Origin: Pseudomonas shirazensis
Lineage (GTDB): Bacteria; Pseudomonadota; Gammaproteobacteria; Pseudomonadales; Pseudomonadaceae
Length of the DNA stretch: 64,000 nucleotides
NCBI RefSeq assembly: GCF_014268785.2
Contig: NZ_JABWRD020000001.1
Span: 310,001 to 374,000 of the forward strand
Direction of reading: 5' to 3'
Both the position numbers and the translations under genes were made by a program. Positions within the stretch are counted from its first letter, which is position 1, and every line of letters starts with the position of its first letter. Under the pieces are notes generated by a model, which was given only the letters and a program-made list of their open reading frames with translations, did no database searches and was not told the DNA's origin. Positions 37,871-48,333 of this stretch are shown in pieces.

Positions 37871-39001
37871 TCACAGAGCCTCGCTCAAGAGTTGAGTACC
37901 GGTATGCACCTGCATTTCCCGCAGCACTTGAGCTACGGCATCGACTGCGGCCTGCATCCCCTGCGCACCGACGGCACCGATGCAACCAACGCGGAAGGTT
38001 TCGACCTGGGTCAATTTGCCCGGATAGAGGATGAAGCCCTTGGCCTTGACCCGTTCATAGAAGTCCTGAAACCGGTAGCGCGGATCATCCGGGGCGTGGA
38101 AGGTGACGATGATCGGTGCCTGAATCGCGGCTGGGAGGAAGCTGCGCAGGCCGATCGCCGCCATACCGTTGAGCAATGTCCGGCAGTTGTCGGCGTAACG
38201 CTGGTGCCTTGCCTGCAGGCCGCCTTCTTCGGTGTATTGCTTGAGTGCCTCGTGCAGGGCGGCGACCACGTGGGTAGGCGGGGTAAAACGCCACTGGCCG
38301 GTCTTGGCCATGTAGGCATGCTGGTCGTACAGGTCCATGGCCAGCGATTGAGAGTTACCCTCGGCGGCTGCCAAGGCGGTTTTTTCAGCGAACACGAAGC
38401 CCATCCCGGGGACGCCCTCGAGGCATTTGCCGGAAGCGGCGATCAGCGCCTCGAATGGCACTTCGCGAGCGTCGATCGGCAGTGCGCCAAACGAGCTCAT
38501 CGCGTCGATGATCAGGCGCTTGCCGTGGCTGTGCACCACATCGGCAATCGCCTTGAGTGGATTGAGGATGCCGGTGCTGGTCTCGCAGTGAATCAGCGCC
38601 ACGTGGGTCAGTTCGGCATCTGCCGTCAGCAGGCGCTCGACATCGGCGGCAGTGGTGGGCTGGTCCTCGGCGGTTTCGAAGGTGCTGTAACGGCGGCCGA
38701 GCACCTTGCAGATCTTGGCCAGCCGTTGGCCGTAGGCGCCGTTGATCAGTACCAGCACCTTGCCGCCGCGCGGTACCAGCGTGCCGATGGCGGCTTCCAC
38801 GGCGAAGGTGCCGCTGCCTTGCAACGGTACGCAGTGATGGCTGGCGCTGGCATCGAGAATGGCTAACAACTGTTCGCAGACGCTGGCGGTCAGCTGGTTG
38901 AAATCACGGTCCCAGGAACCCCAGTCCACCAGCATCGCTTGGCGGGTACGCAGAGAGGTAGTGAGGGGGCCGGGGGTCAGCAGAATCGGGGCATTGCTCA
39001 T
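37871..39001 (-). CDS. phnW: 2-aminoethylphosphonate-pyruvate transaminase
   Basis: PhnW, 376 aa, is a PLP-dependent class V aminotransferase that converts 2-aminoethylphosphonate and pyruvate to phosphonoacetaldehyde and alanine. Recognisable parts are [10 protein letters not shown] at the N-terminus, [13 protein letters not shown], and the PLP lysine in [14 protein letters not shown] (about residue 194). It is the first gene of phnWX, divergent from the LysR-type regulator. Confidence 0.95.
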   Translation of the reverse strand: MSNAPILLTPGPLTTSLRTRQAMLVDWGSWDRDFNQLTASVCEQLLAILDASASHHCVPLQGSGTFAVEAAIGTLVPRGGKVLVLINGAYGQRLAKICKVLGRRYSTFETAEDQPTTAADVERLLTADAELTHVALIHCETSTGILNPLKAIADVVHSHGKRLIIDAMSSFGALPIDAREVPFEALIAASGKCLEGVPGMGFVFAEKTALAAAEGNSQSLAMDLYDQHAYMAKTGQWRFTPPTHVVAALHEALKQYTEEGGLQARHQRYADNCRTLLNGMAAIGLRSFLPAAIQAPIIVTFHAPDDPRYRFQDFYERVKAKGFILYPGKLTQVETFRVGCIGAVGAQGMQAAVDAVAQVLREMQVHTGTQLLSEAL

Positions 39002-39065
39002 TGCGTGAATCCTCGCAAGCGGTGGGCTGAGACTGCGAGGTCAAGGTTGCAATTGGGCGTGCTAT

Positions 39066-39083
39066 CAATCAAATTGTTTGTTG
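39066..39083. promoter_or_regulatory. candidate LysR-type operator between phnW and its regulator
   Basis: The 112-bp divergent region contains an AT-rich dyad, CAAA-TTG-TTTG at 39070-39080 within CAATCAAATTGTTTGTTG. It is about 31 bp from the regulator ATG and 70 bp from phnW. A LysR-type regulator binding here could act on both promoters. The match to a T-N11-A box is loose. Confidence 0.35.
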
Positions 39084-39113
39084 TTATGCCAGCCATAAGT
39101 CAGGCCGATAGCT

Positions 39114-39977
39114 ATGAATCTGTTCCAGTTACGTGCGTTTGATGCTGTTGCCCGTGAAGGCAGCTTTACCCGCGCCGCAGCACGTCTGTTCATCAGCCAG
39201 CCGGCGGTGACCGGGCACGTCAAGGCGCTGGAGGAACACTACCAGATCACCTTGCTGCGGCGTACCGCCCGACGGGTGGAACTGACTGAAGAAGGCACGC
39301 GGCTGGCGGCCATTACCCGCGCGATGTTCGGCCTGGCCGAAGAAGCCCAGGCCATGCTCGAGGCTAATCGCCAGTTGTTGACCGGGCGTCTTGAAGTCGC
39401 CGCCGACGGGCCGCACCGGGTCATGCCGATGCTCGCGCAACTGCGCGCCCGCTACCCCGGAATCACCGTTAACCTTCGCTTGGGCAACGCCCAGGAAACC
39501 TTGGCAGCGCTACTTAGCGAACATGCTGATGTCGCAGTGCTGACTGAGGTCGAGCCGCGCAAGGGCCTGTATCTGCGCAGCCTCGGTCATTCGCAGTTGT
39601 GTGCACTACTGCCGGCTGCGCATCCTTGGGCGAGCGCACCTGATCCGTTGGCTTTGAGCGCTCTGCACCAGCAGATCATGGTGCTGCGCGAACCCAGTTC
39701 GATCACCCGACGAACGTTTGACCAGGCGTGCCTGCGAGCGGGGGTACAGCCAAGGGTTCTACTGGAACTGGACAGCCGCGAAGCCGTGACCGAAGCGGTC
39801 GCGGCGCAGCTCGGTATTGGCATCGTGTCGTCAATGGAGGTGGCGCACGATCCGCGGGTAGTGACACGGCCAATGGCAGCAGAAGGGCTACTTAACCAGC
39901 ACATGCTTGGTTGCCTGGAACGGCGCCGCGAGCTGCGCCTGATCCAGGCATTCCTGGCGCTTGCACCAGCGCCTTAG
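39114..39977 (+). CDS. LysR-family regulator of the phnWX operon
   Basis: A 287-residue LysR-type regulator. The N-terminal winged helix-turn-helix (residues 1-60) reads MNLFQLRAFDAVAREGSFTRAAARLFISQPAVTGHVKALE, and the co-inducer domain follows (about 90-287, type 2 periplasmic fold). Divergent placement 112 bp from phnW implies control of 2-aminoethylphosphonate degradation, the usual arrangement for this pathway in Pseudomonas. The inducer is likely 2-aminoethylphosphonate, by inference. Confidence 0.88.
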   Translation: MNLFQLRAFDAVAREGSFTRAAARLFISQPAVTGHVKALEEHYQITLLRRTARRVELTEEGTRLAAITRAMFGLAEEAQAMLEANRQLLTGRLEVAADGPHRVMPMLAQLRARYPGITVNLRLGNAQETLAALLSEHADVAVLTEVEPRKGLYLRSLGHSQLCALLPAAHPWASAPDPLALSALHQQIMVLREPSSITRRTFDQACLRAGVQPRVLLELDSREAVTEAVAAQLGIGIVSSMEVAHDPRVVTRPMAAEGLLNQHMLGCLERRRELRLIQAFLALAPAP

Positions 39978-40090
39978 AGCGCGGCCGTCACGGCCCGGGC
40001 CCTTGAGCTGACCCGCGCAGCGCTGGCCAGTGAAGCCAGCAGTTCGCCAAGTCGATGCTGCGCGCACTTGAGCGGGCTGGTTTTTTTCTG

Positions 40091-40114
40091 CTGCCGGCCT
40101 AAGATGGCCGGCAG
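40091..40114 (+). promoter_or_regulatory. 9-bp inverted repeat upstream of the AraC-type gene
   Basis: CTGCCGGCC and GGCCGGCAG pair perfectly around TAAGAT, 20 bp before the regulator ATG. It follows a run of seven T and has no downstream T tract on either strand, so it is more likely an operator or leader hairpin than a terminator. Confidence 0.4.
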
Positions 40115-40134
40115 TAGTCATTGACGGGCAAGCC

Positions 40135-41157
40135 ATGAGCGAGAAAGACACCATCTCCATGCAAATGGTGCGCGAGGCGCTGCTGCAGACCTGCCCAGAG
40201 GGTGATGCAGCGTTGGCTGTACTGACACGCGCCGGGATCGATCCAGGGCAGTTGCAGCAGGCTGATGCGCGGGTCGCAGCCAACGCCTATGCACGCCTTT
40301 GGCGCCTGTTGGCACGCCGCTACAACGATGAGTTCTTCGCCATGGATCCGCGCGGCCTGCCACGCGGCAGCCTGGCATTTGCCTGCCGCGCGAGCATGCT
40401 TCAGCCTACCCTTGGCGCAGCCCTGCAGAGTGTGCTGGACTTCCTAGCACTGATGCTTCAGGACCTGCAGCCGGCGTTGCAACAGCAGGATGGGCTGGCA
40501 GAGATCATCCTGCATGAGCCGCGTCCGCAACCGCGTCGGGCCTTCATGTATTTCACTTTCTGGATGATCGTGCATGGCGTCGGCTGCTGGCTGGCCGGTC
40601 GACGCATCCCGATTCTGGCAATAGACCTGCCTTGTGCCGAGCCGCCGTACTGCGAAGACTACCGGGTGATGTTTTCGCCCAGCCTGCAGTTCGAGAGGCC
40701 ACGCGCGCGGATGATGATTCCAGCCGACTGCCTGCAGTGGCCAGTCAAACGCACGATGGATGATCTGCAGCGTTTCCTGGCCGAGGCGCCGGGTAATATT
40801 CTGGTTAGATACCGCGACCCGGAAAGCCTGGCCCGGCGTATCCGCAGTGACCTGCTGCAAGCGCCGCCAGCCGATTGGCCTGACGCCGAAAGCCTGGCGC
40901 GGCGGCTGCACGTTTCCGCGTCGACCCTGCGCCGGCGCCTTGCCGAAGAGGGGCAGACCTACCAAGGCCTCAAGGACAGCGCCCGGCGCGAGCTGGCTAT
41001 GGTGTGGCTGGCGGATGCCGACCATGCCATGGACGAAATCGCCGAGCGGCTCGGTTTTGCCGACGCCAGCTCGTTCTACAAGGCCTTTCGCAAGTGGTTT
41101 GGCTGTAACCCCGGGCATTATCGGACGCTGATTCAAACCCGCTACGTCAGTCACTGA
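40135..41157 (+). CDS. AraC-family transcriptional regulator
   Basis: A 340-residue regulator with an OruR/ArgR-type (Arabinose_bd-like) N-terminal domain (about 20-210) and a C-terminal double helix-turn-helix (about 245-335). It includes ARRLHVSASTLRRRLAEEG and the AraC signature IAERLGFADASSFYKAFRKWFGCNPGHYR. Regulators of this subfamily often stand beside fatty-acid or amino-acid catabolic operons. The fadB2x-type operon begins 5.2 kb downstream on the same strand, separated by the NEL effector genes, so it may be its target. This is inference. Confidence 0.88.
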   Translation: MSEKDTISMQMVREALLQTCPEGDAALAVLTRAGIDPGQLQQADARVAANAYARLWRLLARRYNDEFFAMDPRGLPRGSLAFACRASMLQPTLGAALQSVLDFLALMLQDLQPALQQQDGLAEIILHEPRPQPRRAFMYFTFWMIVHGVGCWLAGRRIPILAIDLPCAEPPYCEDYRVMFSPSLQFERPRARMMIPADCLQWPVKRTMDDLQRFLAEAPGNILVRYRDPESLARRIRSDLLQAPPADWPDAESLARRLHVSASTLRRRLAEEGQTYQGLKDSARRELAMVWLADADHAMDEIAERLGFADASSFYKAFRKWFGCNPGHYRTLIQTRYVSH

Positions 41158-41164
41158 TTCCACC

Positions 41165-41551
41165 TTGGGGCCAACCTGCAGGCAGTGCCGGTCGATCTGG
41201 ATTGGTGCGGCCTGCTGGAGGTGGCCGACCTGCGAGTTGTGGCTTCAGGCGCTGCCGGAGGCCGACCGCAGAACCAGCGGCGACTTCTTCGCGCTGCTCG
41301 GCGAGTTGACCGGTACCAGCGATTATCGCCTGACCCAGGCAGACCTTGCGCGCAGAGTCTGGGCCGTGCTTCTCAGTGAGGTCGAGGCACCGTTCTGGGC
41401 GAGTCTGGATCAGCTCAGCCCGCAACTGCATCGCCGCGAGTGGCGCTACCTGGAACAGGTCAATGACTTGGCGAAAGAGCGCTGGGCGGCGATCGACGCG
41501 TTGGCGCTGCGCCTGAGCAAAGAGGCATTGGAAGAAATCGGCGGGGACTGA
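41165..41551 (+). pseudogene. relict of a second NEL-type E3 ligase effector gene
   Basis: This frame lacks a credible start. It encodes two blocks that align with the C-terminal part of the intact effector just downstream. FFALLGELTGTSDY...LARRVWAVL matches LFELLGQLRSTSDF...LAEQVWAVV, about 14 of 29 identical by eye. ERWAAIDALALRLSKEALEE matches AREAALQALSLELTREVLEQ, about 10 of 20 identical. The roughly 200 residues between them in the intact protein, including the catalytic Cys-Ala-Asp, are missing. It is most simply an internally deleted, 5'-truncated remnant of a paralogous NEL gene. Confidence 0.7.
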
Positions 41552-41643
41552 GCAGCTGGCAAGGCTTGGTAGACAGCGCTTCCCGCTGCCCCTGTGCATG
41601 TGCCTCGGAGCAACTTGGAGGCTCTTCTACAAAGGACTGCACA

Positions 41644-44600
41644 ATGCCTCCGAAACCGCTCGCACCCGCCGACAGCACGACGTTACGTCTGGCCAATGCC
41701 ACCGATGAATTCATCGGTGGCATTCTCCCTGACTGGCTCAAGCGCGCTTCCCCCAGCCAGATCAATCGCCTGCGTGACCGCTTCAAGCAGTACCGCAAAA
41801 GCCAACAAGGTGTGCGCGCCGCGACGCTGGATCTGATCCCTCTGCAGACGTTTGTGCGGACCCAGTTCACAGCGCTGTTGGCCGGCAAGCTGCCTGCCGG
41901 TAGTAATATCGAAGACCTGCAATGGCTGGAGGTGCGCCGCGGGTTCGGTAGGCTGCCGGGGACGCAGTGGCCATTTTACGTCCCGAACATAGTCCGCGAG
42001 CCAGGCCTGTTGCGCCTGATGCAGAACTTCCATCCTGATGACAGCGTCCTGCAGGGCAGTGGCTTGGTCGCCACCGGCAGCGACCAAGTGCTTTCCGGTG
42101 ACCCCGTGGCGCTGGCGGCAGCCTGCCGTGCGCTTGACGTCGGTGCGCAGTATCAGCAGCAGTTGGACAAGGTCTTCAACACCGCCACCTGCGCCATGCT
42201 GGTAGCCGACAAGCAAGCCGGGTTGAAGCTTGCAGTCGAAGTTGCGGCCTTGAAAGGCGAAATCAGCGCTGCCGAACAGATCGCCCTGGAAGAAGTTGCA
42301 CGCGGGCATCACGATTCCAACCAACAAGGGTTGCGCGGTTTTGCCGGTCTGCTGAGCATTCTTGGTTGTACGGCCAGCGATGCCCTGGTGATCCAATTGC
42401 GCGGCGTCGACGGCGAAGACCACGGCCTGCTGCTTTACCTGCCCAGTGATCCCAAGCATGCACTGCAGCGCTTCGCCGATTGGGATGCGTTGTCGACCGA
42501 GCTGCTGAGCCAATTACGCGACCCGGCCGGTCGTCAGCGTATCAGCCATATGATTGCCCTGAGCGAGCGTCCAGCCTTCCTCACCACCCTGGCCAAACGG
42601 CTCGGTGACCAGACACCGGATCTCGCGCTTGAGGGGGTCACCCCGCAGGATGGGATATTCGTCGACTTGGTCAATCAGCAAGTGCAACGCATTCATGAGG
42701 ATGCGCGGCTGCTGCTGGTGCCGACGGCCGAGGCTGATCGGCAAGCCCGTGCGCAGCGCTTGCAGACCTGGGAGGAGGTAGGGCTGGGGTTGGTCAACCT
42801 GGCCGGCTTGTTCATTCCCGGGGTCGGCGCATTGCTGCTCGGGCTGTTGGTGGTGCAAACCCTGTCACAGGTCTACGAAGGCAGCGTTGACTGGCTGCAT
42901 GGGCATCAGCACGAAGCGCTCGAGCACATGCTGGGTGTGGCCGAGACGGTCGCGGTAACGGCTGCGATTGCCGGCGGCGTAGCGCTGGTGGCACGCGGTT
43001 TTGTCCGCAGCGAGTTTGTCCAGGGGCTCGAGCCGGTGACGGTGGGCGACGGCGAAATGCGCCTGTGGTCGGCAGACTTGAGCCAGTACCGTGTGCGTCC
43101 GGATGACAGCGGCCTGCAAGCAGACGGCCTGTACGGCAGTGGCGAGCAGCGCTGGATGAGGCACGACGAGCATTATTACGAGGTCCATCGTCCCACACCT
43201 GATGGCCCGTGGCGGCTGCGTCACCCGCAGCGTGAAGGCGCCTTCGGTCCGGTAGTCGAATTCAACGGTGAGCGCGGCTGGCGCCTGCGTCTGGATCGGC
43301 CGCTGGAGTGGGATGACAGTGCGCACATGCTCGAACGGCTGTGGCCTCAGGATCCGCCAATCGATGCCGCACAAGCCGCGCGGGTCATGCAGGTCGCCAG
43401 GATCGATCAGGAAGAACTGCGTGGCCTGTTGGTCGCCAATCGGCCGCTGCCGGTCAACCTGCGCGAAACCTTGCGCCGGTTCGACGCCGACGCACGGACC
43501 CAGCGCTTCTTTGTCAGCCTGGCTGGCAACGGCGACGTCGCCAGCGATGCACAGATCCAGGCCTGGTGCCTGGCCCAACCGGGCATGGCCGGGCTTGACG
43601 CCGATGCCCTGCGTGAGGCCTTGCTCGATCAGGAGGTGCGCCTGCGCAAGGGCCTGTTCGACCACCTCAGCAACGTTGTGCTGCCCCCCGATGATGCGTT
43701 GCTCAATATCACGCGTCGGGACTTCCCCGGCCTGCCTCCCGCCTATGCACAGACTGCAGTGCGCGATGCCAGCCAGGTGCAACGGCAAGGGGCCGTGCGC
43801 GAGGGGCGATTGCCGCTGGCGCTGGCCAAACGTGCCCGCGCTTTACTCGGCTTGGCTCGGCTCAACCGCGCCATAGAGGGGTTGTACCTGGCTAACGCGG
43901 CCAGTAATGATACGGGCGAGCTGGTCATCGCCTTGCTGCGGCGTATGCCTGGTTGGCCGGTTGCGGTCAATCTGGAACTGCGAGAAGGCAGCGAGAGTGG
44001 ACGGCTGTTGTCGATCCTCAACCCCCAGGGCGCAGAGGCGGAGCGCACCGTGCTGGCACTGCACCAGGGGCGTGTGCGGCTTTACACCAGCCAAGGTCTG
44101 GAGCGCGAGGAGGACGTCGCCGAGCCTGCGGGTTTCTTCGAGGCGATCAGCGCTTTGCTTACGGATGCGCAGCTTGAGCGCTTGCCCAATCCACAAGCCA
44201 CACCTGCCGATCGTCTGCGGGCCGCTGCCACCGTAGCCCTGCCAATGACCGATAGTGGCCTGCACAGTCTGCTTGGCTGGCAGGCGCAGGCACCGTGGTT
44301 CAACCCCGGCCGGCGCCTCGCCGATGGCCGTGTCGGCTACCTGCTGAGCGGCCGCGGCCAAGGGCTGCCGCGATCCCCCGCTGAAGTCCTGCGCGCACGT
44401 GTGCGCACGCTGTATCCAGGATTCCATGACGCTGAGGTCACAGAGTACCTGCAAGTGCTGATGCAGTCGCCAGGGTCGCCGATGGCGTTGCTGCTTCAAC
44501 AGGAGGGCGCCTATGCAGCGCTCGATTCCTGCCTTAACCAGTGGCAAAGCGCGGAACTTTCTACATCACGAAGTCATTTGCGCAGGCAGTTTGGCGATAA

Positions 44601-46182
44601 CTTGCGCCGGGCATGGCGACTGGAGGGTGAGTCAGTGGACCTGCGCGAAGGCGCTCAGGCGAGCATGCGGCTGGACCTCAGTGGTTTCCCGGCCCGCACA
44701 CTGCCGGCGTTTCCGTCGGATGTGGAATTCAGGCATGTTGCCGAGCTTGTAATGAATGAGCTGCAGATCGACACCGTCCCGGTGGAATTTCTTCGGGCAT
44801 TTCCACGGCTGCGCCGCCTGACCCTCACTAGCAACCTGTTGCTGAGCCTACCGCGCGGGCTGGCTTATCTAGTCGACCTTGAAGTGCTGCGTCTTGCCCA
44901 CAACCGCGTCCGGTTGACTGCCGACAGCCTGACCATGCTTAGCCGCCTTCCCCGGTTGACCCAGCTGGACCTCAGCTACAATCCGCTGGGGTTCCTGCAA
45001 CTGCGCTTCAATCATCTGTCCCACCTGCGCGAGCTGCGGCTGCGCCATTGCCAGCTTGGAATCTGGCCATTCGGACTGGAACTGTGTGGTTTTCTCGAGT
45101 ACGTCGACCTGCGCGACAATCAGGTGCCGGCGCTGCCCGACGATATCATGATGATGCCGCTGTCTTACCGGCGTGCTTTTCAGCTTGAGCGTAACCCACT
45201 GCCAAGCGAAGAGGTTGTGCGCCTTTACAGCGTTCAGGACTATCAGCGTCTGCACTCGCTTGCCGAGGCTGAGCAAGATCTGGATGAGCCGCAGAGCAGC
45301 GGCAGTGCCGTCTGGATATCCAATGTGGCCGCACAAGACCGCGCGGCGCGCCTGGCGCAATGGGACACCCTGATTGCCATGCCGCACAGTTCGAGCCTGT
45401 TCGAGCTGCTGGGGCAACTGCGCTCTACATCCGACTTCGCCAGTCATTATTCGTACCTCGCGGAGCAGGTCTGGGCAGTTGTGGCGGCGCTGGAAGGCGA
45501 CTCGCAACTGCGTGAAGAAATCTTCGCCCACATGCAGGACAGCCAGACCTGCGCTGATGGTATAGCCGAACGTTTCAGCGCAGTGCAGTTGCAGGTCCGG
45601 GTTGCTCAAGCCAATCGCGAAGGTGCCTTGCATGAGCGTGCTGGCCGCCTGATCCATCTGAACCGACAACTGTTTCGCCTGGAGCGGCTAGATCAGTTTG
45701 CCCGGGCCGACATTGCCGAGCGAGTCAGGTCGCAGCGCGGTGTGGACGAGATAGAGGTCCTGCTGTACTACCGGGTTGAACTGAGTGCCGAGCTGGATTT
45801 GCCGATGCAGCCGCTTACCATGCATTACGCAACGGCAGCTGCGGTCAGTGCCGATCAGATCACTGCCGCCTTGGGTGTAGTTCGGGCAGCCGAAACGCAG
45901 GAAGCGCTAGCGGTCAGCTTGAGCCAGCGGGATTTCTGGCAAGCCTATCTGCGTGAGCGGCACGACACCGCGTTCGATGCTGTCAGCGCCGATTATGCAG
46001 CCCAAGGTGAGGCCCTGGATCAGGAGCGCGAGCAGCTGACCAGCCAGGTCTACACGCAGCGCTGGCAGGATCTGAGGGACGCCCGCGAAGCCGCGCTGCA
46101 GGCGTTGAGCCTTGAACTGACCCGGGAGGTGTTGGAGCAGGAGGCGGCGCGCCTGAGCAGCACTGCGCCGACCCGGGCTTGA
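41644..46182 (+). CDS. dermonecrotic-toxin-like / LRR / NEL-type E3 ubiquitin ligase effector
   Basis: A 1512-residue protein. The long N-terminal region resembles the DUF6543/dermonecrotic-toxin-type domain of Pseudomonas NEL proteins. It has two hydrophobic stretches (about residues 379-415 and 431-455). Leucine-rich repeats occupy about 1035-1180 (LRRLTLTSNLLLSLPRGL, LTQLDLSYNPLGFLQL, LEYVDLRDNQVPALPDDI). The C-terminal NEL domain (about 1240-1500) keeps the catalytic cysteine Cys1303 and Asp1305 in TCADGIAERF, equivalent to the Cys-x-Asp of IpaH/SspH ligases. The ATG at 41644 has AAAGGA upstream. No secretion signal or chaperone gene is adjacent. It is a candidate host-directed effector. 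Confidence 0.85.
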   Translation: MPPKPLAPADSTTLRLANATDEFIGGILPDWLKRASPSQINRLRDRFKQYRKSQQGVRAATLDLIPLQTFVRTQFTALLAGKLPAGSNIEDLQWLEVRRGFGRLPGTQWPFYVPNIVREPGLLRLMQNFHPDDSVLQGSGLVATGSDQVLSGDPVALAAACRALDVGAQYQQQLDKVFNTATCAMLVADKQAGLKLAVEVAALKGEISAAEQIALEEVARGHHDSNQQGLRGFAGLLSILGCTASDALVIQLRGVDGEDHGLLLYLPSDPKHALQRFADWDALSTELLSQLRDPAGRQRISHMIALSERPAFLTTLAKRLGDQTPDLALEGVTPQDGIFVDLVNQQVQRIHEDARLLLVPTAEADRQARAQRLQTWEEVGLGLVNLAGLFIPGVGALLLGLLVVQTLSQVYEGSVDWLHGHQHEALEHMLGVAETVAVTAAIAGGVALVARGFVRSEFVQGLEPVTVGDGEMRLWSADLSQYRVRPDDSGLQADGLYGSGEQRWMRHDEHYYEVHRPTPDGPWRLRHPQREGAFGPVVEFNGERGWRLRLDRPLEWDDSAHMLERLWPQDPPIDAAQAARVMQVARIDQEELRGLLVANRPLPVNLRETLRRFDADARTQRFFVSLAGNGDVASDAQIQAWCLAQPGMAGLDADALREALLDQEVRLRKGLFDHLSNVVLPPDDALLNITRRDFPGLPPAYAQTAVRDASQVQRQGAVREGRLPLALAKRARALLGLARLNRAIEGLYLANAASNDTGELVIALLRRMPGWPVAVNLELREGSESGRLLSILNPQGAEAERTVLALHQGRVRLYTSQGLEREEDVAEPAGFFEAISALLTDAQLERLPNPQATPADRLRAAATVALPMTDSGLHSLLGWQAQAPWFNPGRRLADGRVGYLLSGRGQGLPRSPAEVLRARVRTLYPGFHDAEVTEYLQVLMQSPGSPMALLLQQEGAYAALDSCLNQWQSAELSTSRSHLRRQFGDNLRRAWRLEGESVDLREGAQASMRLDLSGFPARTLPAFPSDVEFRHVAELVMNELQIDTVPVEFLRAFPRLRRLTLTSNLLLSLPRGLAYLVDLEVLRLAHNRVRLTADSLTMLSRLPRLTQLDLSYNPLGFLQLRFNHLSHLRELRLRHCQLGIWPFGLELCGFLEYVDLRDNQVPALPDDIMMMPLSYRRAFQLERNPLPSEEVVRLYSVQDYQRLHSLAEAEQDLDEPQSSGSAVWISNVAAQDRAARLAQWDTLIAMPHSSSLFELLGQLRSTSDFASHYSYLAEQVWAVVAALEGDSQLREEIFAHMQDSQTCADGIAERFSAVQLQVRVAQANREGALHERAGRLIHLNRQLFRLERLDQFARADIAERVRSQRGVDEIEVLLYYRVELSAELDLPMQPLTMHYATAAAVSADQITAALGVVRAAETQEALAVSLSQRDFWQAYLRERHDTAFDAVSADYAAQGEALDQEREQLTSQVYTQRWQDLRDAREAALQALSLELTREVLEQEAARLSSTAPTRA

Positions 46183-46351
46183 TGGTTCAGATCAGTCAGC
46201 AGAGTTGACAGTTTTGGCCATTGCCGCCTGAGGACAGCGGCGTGAACATCGTCGTACTGCAGCCCAACAACAACTCAGCAGTTCGACGATGTGTACTGCC
46301 GGCCCAGCCCGCCTGGACCGCGTGCAGTCGACACCAGCAAGGAACCTCCTC

Positions 46352-47119
46352 ATGCAAGTACAAGGCAAACATTTCGTCATCACCGGCGCAGCCTCCGGGC
46401 TTGGCGCTACCACCGCGCAGGCGCTGATCGGGGCCGGCGCACGCGTCATGCTGGTCGACCTAAATGCCGAGGCCGTTGCGGCCAAGGCCAGCGCGCTTGG
46501 CGGCAATGCCCATTTCGCGGTTGCTGACATCAGCGACGAACAAGCCGCCCAGGCCGCAGTGGCTGCAGCTGTCGCAGCCTTTGGCAGCCTGCACGGATTG
46601 ATCAACTGCGCCGGTATCGTCGGTGCTGAAAAAATCCTCGGCAAGCAAGGCCCGCATGGCCTGGCCAGTTTCGCCAAGGTCATCAACGTCAACCTGATAG
46701 GCAGCTTCAACATGCTGCGCCTGGCCGCTGCGGCGATTGCCGAAACGGCGGCGGATGCCGATGGCGAGCGCGGGGTGATCATCAATACCGCTTCGGTTGC
46801 CGCCTACGACGGTCAGATCGGCCAGGCCGCCTACGCCGCATCCAAGGGCGCAGTGGCCAGCATGACCTTACCTGCTGCACGGGAACTGGCGCGTTTTGGT
46901 ATCCGCGTAATGACCATCGCTCCAGGCATCTTCGAGACGCCGATGATGGCCGGCATGACCCAGGAAGTGCGCGACTCGCTGGCCGCCGGCGTGCCGTTCC
47001 CGCCGCGCCTCGGTCGCCCCCAAGAGTACGCCGCGTTGGCCCTGCATATCATTGAAAACAGCATGCTCAACGGTGAGGTGATCCGCCTCGACGGCGCCCT
47101 GCGCATGGCTGCCCGCTAA
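46352..47119 (+). CDS. fadB2x: SDR-family 3-hydroxyacyl-CoA dehydrogenase (HSD17B10-like)
   Basis: A short-chain dehydrogenase of 255 aa, with the NAD-binding TGAASGLGA (residues 11-19), the NCAGIVGAE segment, catalytic Ser in [11 protein letters not shown] and YAASK. It is close to type-2 3-hydroxyacyl-CoA dehydrogenases, which oxidise 2-methyl-3-hydroxybutyryl-CoA in isoleucine breakdown. The ATG at 46352 follows AAGGAA. It is the first gene of a four-gene operon resembling P. putida PP_2214-2217. The symbol follows that comparison and was not searched. Confidence 0.85.
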   Translation: MQVQGKHFVITGAASGLGATTAQALIGAGARVMLVDLNAEAVAAKASALGGNAHFAVADISDEQAAQAAVAAAVAAFGSLHGLINCAGIVGAEKILGKQGPHGLASFAKVINVNLIGSFNMLRLAAAAIAETAADADGERGVIINTASVAAYDGQIGQAAYAASKGAVASMTLPAARELARFGIRVMTIAPGIFETPMMAGMTQEVRDSLAAGVPFPPRLGRPQEYAALALHIIENSMLNGEVIRLDGALRMAAR

Positions 47120-47131
47120 GGAGAAGCACAG

Positions 47132-48325
<1,194 letters not shown>

Positions 48326-48333
48326 GGTGAACC

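Noticed and set aside
46205..46210. TTGACA as the -35 of the fadB2x-type operon promoter
   Set aside because: No acceptable -10 is found 16-18 bases downstream.
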